Source: Methanobacteriota archaeon (lineage in GTDB: Archaea; Halobacteriota; Syntropharchaeia; DAOWMC01). Taken from it: a stretch of DNA of 5,678 bases. The notes beneath the pieces are model-generated. The model did not search any database. It saw only the letters and a program-made list of their open reading frames with translations, and was not told where the DNA came from. Of the stretch, positions 1-5,271 are shown piece after piece; the first letter of the stretch is position 1; each line of letters begins with the position of its first letter. The stretch spans positions 1 to 5,678 of the forward strand of contig DAOWMC010000086.1 in NCBI GenBank assembly GCA_030643285.1, read 5' to 3'. The position numbers and the translations under genes were made by a program.

Positions 1-456
1 ATAAGGCGAAAACATAGGCACCAGCTCAAAGTCGACATCGTCGGGAAGCGTAATATTAAACGAATAAACGGAGTACCCATAGCGTTTTGCTACTTGTATT
101 GCATTTTCAGCCTCCTTGCTTGGTTCCCCACTTTTGGGATTAATCGTGCAAAAAGTTACTTTCCCCTCGACCCTCATGATAAAACTAAAATTTTGATGAA
201 ATCCTTCCAAAAATTCTACTAATTTTTTAAGCTCCCCCCAGGTTTCACACAGATGAATGTTCTTACTTACAAGATTGGTAACATACCAACTTTTATCCAT
301 GTAAGGGTATCTCTCATACTGCTTTTCTACCTCTTCTCTTGCGGATATGATCTTGTCCGAGTCCCGCAAGTTAGTGAATTTCCACCCCTTTCTTAGAAAG
401 TATCGTGTAGCAATTATCTCGGCGATAAATCTGCGATCTTCATCTTCCACTTTCAT
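1..456 (-). CDS. Uncharacterised protein, C-terminus cut by window edge
   Basis: This open frame runs from an ATG at 456-454 to the left edge without a stop: 152 residues, C-terminus outside the window. I do not recognise the family. An in-frame TAA lies eight codons upstream of the ATG with no other usual start between, so the start is fixed. The N-terminus is charged, then comes a helix-like stretch (residues 8-22) ending in RKGW, a helical middle (60-90), and a strand-turn-strand segment (90-110) ending in NPKSG. A helix (113-126), GYSVYSFNITLP and DFEL follow. This order resembles the core of PD-(D/E)XK nuclease-like domains, where the KSG strand normally carries E-x-K. Here those positions are Thr104 and Asn106, so any such domain would lack catalytic residues. 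That fold assignment is inference. There is no signal peptide or membrane segment. The gene is divergent from the ferredoxin operon. Confidence 0.8.
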   Translation of the reverse strand, partial: MKVEDEDRRFIAEIIATRYFLRKGWKFTNLRDSDKIISAREEVEKQYERYPYMDKSWYVTNLVSKNIHLCETWGELKKLVEFLEGFHQNFSFIMRVEGKVTFCTINPKSGEPSKEAENAIQVAKRYGYSVYSFNITLPDDVDFELVPMFSPY

Positions 457-476
457 ATTAGTTAGTAAAAATTTAT

Positions 477-487
477 GATATTAAAAC
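477..487 (-). promoter_or_regulatory. Candidate TATA box for the left-edge gene (leaderless transcript likely)
   Basis: On the minus strand the AT-rich box GTTTTAATATC lies about 21-31 nt before the ATG at 456. No Shine-Dalgarno-like sequence is seen in the 20 nt before the start. The usual archaeal TATA-to-start distance would place transcription initiation at or very near the ATG, which implies a leaderless mRNA. This is positional inference from a loose consensus. Confidence 0.4.
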
Positions 488-558
488 TATTGCCCCGGAT
501 TGATACCTCATTTAATCCATAAATTTTTTGATATTTTTTGCAGCCATTTTTCGTAACG

Positions 559-564
559 TTTATA
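559..564 (+). promoter_or_regulatory. Candidate TATA box of the ferredoxin operon
   Basis: TTTATA sits in the 170-nt gap between divergent genes. A start about 25 nt downstream (near 588) would leave a leader of roughly 40 nt before the TTG at 627. The rest of the gap (457-626) holds T-rich stretches (521-540) and a short imperfect inverted repeat (565-607). I see no open frame or RNA gene in it. Confidence 0.4.
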
Positions 565-612
565 GTATCGTATGTGATGTAGAGATTAATACGTAATAAT
601 GTGATACCTACA

Positions 613-618
613 GGGGTG
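613..618 (+). promoter_or_regulatory. Ribosome binding site that selects TTG 627 over TTG 621
   Basis: GGGGTG resembles the archaeal Shine-Dalgarno core GGTG. It ends 8 nt before the TTG at 627 but only 2 nt before the in-frame TTG at 621, so 627 is the better start. It also gives an N-terminus (MDRKEF) that parallels the next gene's MRRREF. Confidence 0.5.
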
Positions 619-626
619 TTTTGATT

Positions 627-1127
627 TTGGACAGAAAGGAGTTCATTGAAAGGTTTAAAGATGTGCTATTACTTATGATTGTGATCCTGTTCAGTTTAAC
701 GCTGACAAGAGGATCTTTTGCAAAAAGGCTGGATCTGGCTGATGCTTATACGGTTCAGGCGATAGAAAATGAAGAGAAGCTTGTTTATGAAGAGTGCAAA
801 AAAGAGGGCGATGACTTTATCAGAAATGGGGCCACGAAATTGTACAACCCCCAGGGCGTGCCTTACATTGATCTGGATGCCTGTGGAAAGGCAAAAGAAG
901 AATGGACTGTTGGCGATAACGAGCCTGAAAAGAGATACTGTAATTCTCCCTGTGAAATGTACTGTCGTGAATATGCAAAGGCCGATGCGATAGAGATCGT
1001 AACAGATGATGGTAAAACATATTATCCCCGGGTAGATTATGAACTGTGCAACAACTGCGGGATGTGCTTTAAAAACTGTGGATATCATGCAATAGAGTGG
1101 ATTAATTCAGGAGTGATAGAGGAATGA
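627..1127 (+). CDS. Exported DmsB/NrfC-like iron-sulfur protein, ferredoxin-type
   Basis: A small electron-transfer protein of 166 residues from the TTG at 627 (an in-frame TTG at 621 would add two). Residues 3-7 read RKEFI, a near-miss of the twin-arginine motif, followed by a strongly hydrophobic stretch (13-27) and a possible cleavage site after SFA (about residue 32). The mature part ends in a ferredoxin-like fold: C105-x3-C109-x3-C113, a DDG turn, then C141-x2-C144-x2-C147-x3-C151. The layout follows the DmsB/NrfC/PhsB type of dicluster subunit, but the first motif has three Cys instead of four and the prolines after C113 and C151 are Arg and Gly. Two further Cys (57, 86) could supply ligands. 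One or two [4Fe-4S] clusters are therefore possible. It is the first gene of a three-gene operon and overlaps the next by ATGA. Redox partner unknown. Lysine in place of the second Arg leaves export by Tat likely but unproven. Confidence 0.75.
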   Translation: MDRKEFIERFKDVLLLMIVILFSLTLTRGSFAKRLDLADAYTVQAIENEEKLVYEECKKEGDDFIRNGATKLYNPQGVPYIDLDACGKAKEEWTVGDNEPEKRYCNSPCEMYCREYAKADAIEIVTDDGKTYYPRVDYELCNNCGMCFKNCGYHAIEWINSGVIEE

Positions 1128-1645
1128 GACGAAGAGAATTCATGACTTCTGGTTGGAGAACGTGGAATGTTGCCGCATTCATCGCTTTGGGTGGATTTGT
1201 AGGTGGTTTGGGTGTAACAACCCAGGTTTCGGGGCATCCCAACGCTATAATATGTTACGAATGCCGTGCATGTGTTAAAGATTGCCCGTTAAACTTTGAT
1301 CCTGCCGGGTTTGTGCTTGCAGCTCGTATAAATAATCCTGATAGAGAGATGCTTTCGGAAATTGATGTAGAGGAGTATAAGATGTTAACCGATAAGGAGA
1401 TTACGCTGGAGCAACTCTACGAGATGGACCCACTTATGCAGGTTTACGTGAAGGAGAAAAAAGATCCGCAACTTGTAAAAAATGTAGTTGGTAAGGGCTA
1501 CACACTCGAAAGGACATACAAGATGAGGGCAAAAGATGTTGCAGATTTTTGTCTTCTGGATGGACTTTGCTCGATGAACTGCCCGGTTAACATTGAAGTT
1601 ACGGATTTTGTTATTGATTTGAAGATAAACGATAGATTTAGGTAA
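1124..1645 (+). CDS. Tat-exported HdrC-like iron-sulfur protein with Asp-substituted cluster motif
   Basis: 173 residues. The N-terminus carries RREFM (residues 3-7), matching the Tat RRx-Phe-Met pattern, followed by a hydrophobic segment (14-31). No clear cleavage site is visible, so it may stay as a membrane anchor. Two ferredoxin motifs flank an approximately 90-residue helical insert: C44-x2-C47-x2-C50-x3-C54-Pro and C143-x2-D146-x2-C149-x3-C153-Pro. Wide spacing and the IEVTDFVIDLK tail after the second motif resemble HdrC-type subunits, the electron-transfer partners of heterodisulfide reductases. HdrC proteins are normally cytoplasmic or on the inner face of the membrane, so a Tat signal is odd. 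Asp146 replaces the second Cys, as in the CxxDxxC motif of Pyrococcus furiosus ferredoxin, which binds a cluster that interconverts between [4Fe-4S] and [3Fe-4S]. The start is supported by GGAGTGAT at 1110-1117, 6 nt before the ATG, and by the 4-nt overlap with the upstream gene. The true substrate or partner is unknown. Confidence 0.8.
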   Translation: MRRREFMTSGWRTWNVAAFIALGGFVGGLGVTTQVSGHPNAIICYECRACVKDCPLNFDPAGFVLAARINNPDREMLSEIDVEEYKMLTDKEITLEQLYEMDPLMQVYVKEKKDPQLVKNVVGKGYTLERTYKMRAKDVADFCLLDGLCSMNCPVNIEVTDFVIDLKINDRFR

Positions 1646-1652
1646 TGATTCT

Positions 1653-2072
1653 ATGGAGTTTACAAGAAGAGAGGTAATGAGGGTAGCTGGTTATTCTGCG
1701 CTTTTTAGCTTGCTGCCGATAGGTATGCAAAGTGCCGTCAGGGAAAAAATTGAAAAAGAGGCAGTACCCGGATCAGGGAACTTGGATCTTGGAGATCTGG
1801 AAAAAATAGATGTGGATGCATATCTTGCTTCCTGTTCCAGATGTGGGGTGTGCGTATCTGTTTGCCCACAGCAGGCGATAAAACTTTCATCCCTCTTAAT
1901 ACCTGTTCTGACGCCCGATACATGGGATAGATGCCCAGGTACACTGGAATGTTCTGTCTGTATGAGGTACTGTCCGACAAACGCAATATTAAACGCTTAC
2001 GAGGGTATTGACTATAAAGAAACAGCATTGTATAAGAGGCAGGAGCGTCTTATGGAGACATCTGAAGAATAG
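1653..2072 (+). CDS. Tat-exported NapG/MauM-like ferredoxin
   Basis: 139 residues. TRREVMR (4-10) is a full Tat consensus (S/T-R-R-x-F/V-L/M-K/R), followed by a moderately hydrophobic stretch (11-25). The mature domain has C61-x2-C64-x2-C67-x3-C71-Pro and C94-x5-C100-x2-C103-x3-C107-Pro, each followed by a short AI-containing strand. This is enough for two [4Fe-4S] clusters. The YLASCSRCGVC entry to the first motif and the ECSVCMRYCP second motif resemble NapG/MauM proteins, which in bacteria pass electrons on the periplasmic side to nitrate reductase or amine dehydrogenase systems. This protein is shorter than NapG, which has about four clusters, and no napH-like membrane gene is adjacent. 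AGGTAATGAT (1640-1649) overlaps the previous stop and serves as ribosome binding site. The gap to the upstream gene is 7 nt. The last 23 nt overlap the convergent pheA. Function within the trio is inferred only as extracytoplasmic electron transfer. Confidence 0.82.
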   Translation: MEFTRREVMRVAGYSALFSLLPIGMQSAVREKIEKEAVPGSGNLDLGDLEKIDVDAYLASCSRCGVCVSVCPQQAIKLSSLLIPVLTPDTWDRCPGTLECSVCMRYCPTNAILNAYEGIDYKETALYKRQERLMETSEE

Positions 2073-2877
2073 TGGATGCTTTCGGGTATGAGCCAAGCAC
2101 TTTTAGAAGTTGAACTTTTTTATTAATATCGCCTAAGGCTTCGCTTACTTTTTTATCTTTTATGTGTCCATCACAGTCGATATAAAATACATAATCCCCC
2201 AGGGCCTTTCGGGATGGACGTGATTCGATTTTTGAAAGATTGATATTTCTTTTAGAAAATGCTTCGAGAATCTCATATAGTGCCCCTGGTCGGTCTTTTT
2301 GCAGGTAAATTGAAATGGAGGTTTTGTCGTCTCCGGTTGGTTTTGCATAATCATTTCCAATGGCAATAAATCGTGTAACATTTTCATTGTGATCCTGAAT
2401 ATCTTTTTTGAGCACATTCAGGTTGTATCTTATGGCTGATTCCTCGGAGGCTATTGCTGCAATCTCTCCCGATTCGGAAGCCTGTTTTGCGGCATGAGCA
2501 GTACTATCAGTTGTAATTACTTTAACTCCCTTAAAATGTTCTTTTATAAAAAATCTGCATTGTGCAATAGCTTGAGGGTGAGATAGGATTATATTAACAT
2601 CAGAAATATCTCCAACAGCCAATAAACAGTGTTTTATCTGTACCAATACCTCACCGATGATTTTTATATCATAGGCCCTTAACAAATCCAGCGTAATCCC
2701 CACAGAACCTTCTAATGAGTTTTCTATGGGTATAATTCCCTGATTTATTTTCTCTTCCACTAAACCTGAGACAACATCGATGACATCATCATAATATTTA
2801 AGTCTGGAATTATTATCCCATATTAAAGCCGCCTGTTCACAGTATGTTCCCACCGGCCCCAGTAACCCAAGTATCAT
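2050..2877 (-). CDS. pheA: Prephenate dehydratase (monofunctional, with ACT domain)
   Basis: 275 residues. It converts prephenate to phenylpyruvate with loss of CO2 and water, the committed step to phenylalanine, in the cytoplasm. The catalytic PDT domain spans about residues 1-180: GPVGTYCEQAA near the start, PIENSLEGSV (50-59), SHPQAIAQC (99-107), and NVTRF (166-170), which carries the family's Thr-Arg-Phe motif. A C-terminal ACT domain (about 185-265) has RPGAL (196-200) and ESRP (218-221), the motifs linked to phenylalanine binding and feedback inhibition in this family. There is no fused chorismate mutase. The length is normal for a monofunctional archaeal/bacterial enzyme. The start is fixed by GGAGATT on the minus strand (2887-2881), just before the ATG. 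The gene follows sua5 with a 1-nt gap and is the last of the operon. Its final codons overlap the end of the convergent ferredoxin gene. Confidence 0.95.
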   Translation of the reverse strand: MILGLLGPVGTYCEQAALIWDNNSRLKYYDDVIDVVSGLVEEKINQGIIPIENSLEGSVGITLDLLRAYDIKIIGEVLVQIKHCLLAVGDISDVNIILSHPQAIAQCRFFIKEHFKGVKVITTDSTAHAAKQASESGEIAAIASEESAIRYNLNVLKKDIQDHNENVTRFIAIGNDYAKPTGDDKTSISIYLQKDRPGALYEILEAFSKRNINLSKIESRPSRKALGDYVFYIDCDGHIKDKKVSEALGDINKKVQLLKVLGSYPKASTILQMSP

Positions 2878-2878
2878 T

Positions 2879-3463
2879 TTAATCTCCTTTGTGTCCCGTT
2901 TCCAACGCCAAAATTACCTTATCACAGAGTGCTCCTGCTCTAACGATCTTCCTATTAACCAGATCGACTATTGTAGAAGAAACACAATAATCACAATCTC
3001 CGCCATCAACTGCAAAATCCGCTTTTATATTAACCTCTTCAAATCGTACGGGTGGTTCATCGCCTGATATGTTGGCACTTGTTGAAGTTATCGGACCGCA
3101 TAGATCGATTATGTGACATGCCACCGAATTGTCCGGAAATCGCACACCGACAAGATCAAGCCCTGCCGTCAAAATATCCGGTACAATTGATTCTTTCTTT
3201 AGTAAAACAGTTACAGGCCCGGGAAGGAATTTTTTTATCAAATCCCATGAGTTTACCTTTGCAATTTTCTCAATCATTTCGTAGCTTGAAACCGCAACTG
3301 ATATTGGTTGATCAAAGGGCCTTTTTTTTATTTCATACACCCTCTTTATTGATTTTTCGGAGAGGGCATCTGCCCCCAAACCATATACGGTTTCTGTGGG
3401 ATAGACAATCACCCCGCCCCCCGTTACCACTTCTGCAGCCTTTTTGATGTTGTCAGTAATCAT
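2879..3463 (-). CDS. sua5: L-threonylcarbamoyladenylate synthase (Sua5/YrdC/TsaC family)
   Basis: 194 residues. It makes threonylcarbamoyl-AMP from threonine, bicarbonate and ATP, the first step of t6A37 modification of ANN-decoding tRNAs. In archaea the KEOPS complex then transfers the group. The YrdC domain fills the protein: GGVIVYPTETVYGLGADA (16-33), the KKRP motif (46-49) then DQPISV, PGPVTVLL (81-88), GVRFPD (106-111), TSANISG (128-134), STIVDL (163-168) and RAG (175-177). These are the nucleotide- and substrate-binding segments of the family. The C-terminal Sua5 extension domain is absent, so this is the short YrdC/TsaC form. The ATG overlaps the stop of the MBF1 gene as ATGA, pointing to translational coupling; the ribosome binding site (AAAGGA) is weak. 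The enzyme assignment is strong; the choice of gene name is a matter of convention. Confidence 0.94.
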   Translation of the reverse strand: MITDNIKKAAEVVTGGGVIVYPTETVYGLGADALSEKSIKRVYEIKKRPFDQPISVAVSSYEMIEKIAKVNSWDLIKKFLPGPVTVLLKKESIVPDILTAGLDLVGVRFPDNSVACHIIDLCGPITSTSANISGDEPPVRFEEVNIKADFAVDGGDCDYCVSSTIVDLVNRKIVRAGALCDKVILALETGHKGD

Positions 3464-3939
3464 CTTCGTCCTTTTTTTATAAGGGCGATATCTCCCAATG
3501 TTAGCGTTTTTGAACCTTTGGATGGTTTAACTTCCTGGGTCTCCAATCGCTCGATCAGTGTAATATCAAGCAACCTTTCCAGTTTTTTTCTAACCGTATC
3601 CTCAGGTACGATCTCACTTCTTTCGATCTTCCCGATCAGTGACATTTTCTCGTTAATCTTTTTTGCAAGCTTTTCCTGGGTCAAACCAATTTTTTCCCTT
3701 GCTTTTCTTATCATTTGGCCATAATTCGGATTGATTTCCTCAATTTCTATCTTTTTGTAACGTGGTCCGCCCGGACGAAAACCTGTACGACCCAAGAGGA
3801 TATCTTTTGGAGATGTATGTGTCTCACCCACGACGGTTCCATATTTCACACATCCGTTGCATACAGTTAGCTCTGACCCCCCAGTTCCAATTTTATGCGG
3901 TGCTCCTAATATTTCAGCGCCACATATCTCACAATGCAT
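3460..3939 (-). CDS. Archaeal multiprotein bridging factor MBF1 (zinc ribbon - HTH)
   Basis: 159 residues. An N-terminal zinc ribbon is formed by C3-x2-C6 and C27-x2-C30, followed by a basic linker (about 50-70) and a Cro/C1-type helix-turn-helix (about 73-127) containing GLTQEKLAKKI and a recognition-helix region ending in IERSE. The C-terminus TLTLGDIALIKK is typical of archaeal MBF1. Eukaryotic MBF1 bridges activators to TBP. The archaeal form has been found associated with ribosomes or translation as well as suggested in transcription, so the role is open. The start is supported by AGGTGG on the minus strand just upstream (about 3949-3944). It is the first gene of the three-gene minus operon and shares a short divergent promoter region with pan. 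Confidence 0.93.
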   Translation of the reverse strand: MHCEICGAEILGAPHKIGTGGSELTVCNGCVKYGTVVGETHTSPKDILLGRTGFRPGGPRYKKIEIEEINPNYGQMIRKAREKIGLTQEKLAKKINEKMSLIGKIERSEIVPEDTVRKKLERLLDITLIERLETQEVKPSKGSKTLTLGDIALIKKGRR

Positions 3940-3963
3940 AGTCCCACCTATATTGACAAAAGA

Positions 3964-3969
3964 TTTATA
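3964..3969 (+). promoter_or_regulatory. Candidate TATA box of pan
   Basis: TTTATA on the plus strand predicts initiation near 3990-3992, just upstream of the ribosome binding site GGAGAGTGA (3995-4003), which ends 3 nt before the ATG; its GGAG core is 8 nt away. The later plus-strand box TATAAATA (3981-3988) would start transcription too close to the start codon to include that site. Confidence 0.45.
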
Positions 3970-3980
3970 GGGGGATGAAG

Positions 3981-3986
3981 TATAAA
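3981..3986 (-). promoter_or_regulatory. Candidate TATA box of the MBF1-sua5-pheA operon
   Basis: On the minus strand this reads TTTATA. Initiation about 25 nt downstream would fall near 3957, giving an approximately 18-nt leader that still contains the AGGTGG ribosome binding site. A second minus-strand option, CTATAAATC at 3972-3964, would leave an almost leaderless mRNA and fits less well. Confidence 0.45.
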
Positions 3987-4006
3987 TAATATTCGGAGAG
4001 TGAGCG

Positions 4007-5254
4007 ATGACGCCCGAAATGCCAGATGATGGAAGCGTAAAAAAAGATGTGGATGATCATTCCAAGTATTTGATGGATCGTCTACGTCAGCTGGAAGAGA
4101 AAAATCTCAAACTTAGGGAAGATGGAAGAAGAATCGAAACAGAAAAGAAATTTGCAGAGAGTCAGAAAATCAAGTATGAACGGGAAGTTCGCAGGCTCAG
4201 AAGTGAGATTGAACGACTGAAGGCTCCACCCCTGATCGTGGGAACAATAATTGATATGATGGAGGATGATAAAGTAATAATAAAGAGTAGTACAGGCCCG
4301 AAATTTGTTGTCAATGTGTCTCAGTTTGTGGGAGATGAGGAAATTAGCGCTGGTACTCAGGTTGCTCTGAATCAGCAATCACTTGCAATTGTGGGTATAA
4401 TCCCCTCTTCAAAGGATCCGGTTGTTTATGCCATGGAAATAATCGATTCACCATCCGTTAATTATGATGATATAGGTGGCCTTGAAGAACAGATACAGGA
4501 ATTAAGAGAAACGGTTGAATTGCCACTTACCGAGCCGGAAAGATTTGAAAAGATTGGGATTGATCCCCCGAAAGGGGTTTTACTAATCGGCATGCCAGGA
4601 ACCGGAAAAACACTCATCGCAAAGGCTGTTGCACACCAGACAAATGCCACATTTATCCGGGTTGTTGGCTCTGAATTGGTACAGAAATATATTGGTGAGG
4701 GTGCACGCCTCGTTAGAGAAATGTTTGATCTGGCAAAAGAAAAAGCTCCGAGCATCATATTCATAGACGAGCTGGATGCAGTTGGAGCAAGGCGTTTTGA
4801 GAGTGCAACCTCAGGAGATAGAGAGGTTCAGCGAACATTGATGCAGCTTTTGGCAGAGATGGATGGTTTTGAAACAAGGGGTGATGTCAAGATTATAGGG
4901 GCAACAAACAGGGAGGATATTTTAGATCCGGCCCTTCTTAGGCCTGGCCGGTTTGATCGGGTAATTGAGGTACCAATGCCCAATTTTGAAGGGAGATTAG
5001 AAATTCTTAAAATACATACCGCTTCTATCAATCTCTCGGGTGATATTGATCTTCAAAAAATTGCATCCATGACAGAAAATGCTTCAGGGGCAGATATAAA
5101 AGCTATTACGATGGAAGCCGGAATGTTTGCGATAAGATCCAATCGGGATTTTGTGAAACTGTGTGATTTTGAATATGGAATTAAGAAGGTTATGAATACA
5201 TCCGAAAGAACTCAGATGAGACCGTCAAAAGAAAGTGGTGCTATGTTTGCTTAA
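4007..5254 (+). CDS. pan: Proteasome-activating nucleotidase (PAN, AAA+ ATPase)
   Basis: 415 residues. A hexameric ATPase that unfolds proteins and feeds them into the archaeal 20S proteasome, homologous to the eukaryotic Rpt subunits. Domains in order: an N-terminal coiled coil (about 17-72) ending in Pro74-Pro75, where the family has its cis-proline kink; an OB-fold (about 76-150); and the AAA+ module. Visible AAA+ elements: GMPGTGKT Walker A (195-202), pore loop KYIGEGAR (227-234), IIFIDELD Walker B (250-257, catalytic D254-E255), sensor GATN (298-301), arginine fingers in LLRPGRFDR (310-318), and the [10 protein letters not shown] sensor-2 region (358-367). The second Walker A residue is Met instead of the usual Pro. 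The C-terminus is MFA, a Phe version of the HbYX tail that docks into the 20S ring. The start is supported by GGAG at 3995-3998. It is divergent from the MBF1 operon; a tRNA gene follows 17 nt after the stop. Confidence 0.96.
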   Translation: MTPEMPDDGSVKKDVDDHSKYLMDRLRQLEEKNLKLREDGRRIETEKKFAESQKIKYEREVRRLRSEIERLKAPPLIVGTIIDMMEDDKVIIKSSTGPKFVVNVSQFVGDEEISAGTQVALNQQSLAIVGIIPSSKDPVVYAMEIIDSPSVNYDDIGGLEEQIQELRETVELPLTEPERFEKIGIDPPKGVLLIGMPGTGKTLIAKAVAHQTNATFIRVVGSELVQKYIGEGARLVREMFDLAKEKAPSIIFIDELDAVGARRFESATSGDREVQRTLMQLLAEMDGFETRGDVKIIGATNREDILDPALLRPGRFDRVIEVPMPNFEGRLEILKIHTASINLSGDIDLQKIASMTENASGADIKAITMEAGMFAIRSNRDFVKLCDFEYGIKKVMNTSERTQMRPSKESGAMFA

Positions 5255-5259
5255 GCAAA
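5246..5259. repeat. Perfect 14-bp palindrome across the pan stop codon
   Basis: TTTGCTTAAGCAAA is its own reverse complement and spans the last two sense codons and the stop of pan. As RNA it could fold into a 5-bp stem with a UUAA loop between pan and the tRNA. No T-run follows, so it does not look like a terminator. It could be a processing or stability element, or chance. Confidence 0.35.
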
Positions 5260-5271
5260 GGGGCACCAAAA

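Noticed and set aside
521..540. T-rich stretch as a terminator in the 457-626 gap
   Set aside because: Both flanking genes are transcribed away from it, so no transcript is expected to end there.
621..626. Start of the first ferredoxin at TTG 621
   Set aside because: It would sit only 2 nt from the ribosome binding site, while TTG 627 is 8 nt away and gives an N-terminus that matches the neighbour gene.
696..1088. Minus-strand open frame of 130 codons inside the first ferredoxin gene
   Set aside because: The plus strand encodes conserved cysteine motifs; this frame has no ribosome binding site or recognisable domain.
3052..3447. Plus-strand open frame of 131 codons inside sua5
   Set aside because: It is antisense to a clear YrdC domain and has low-complexity composition typical of a shadow frame.
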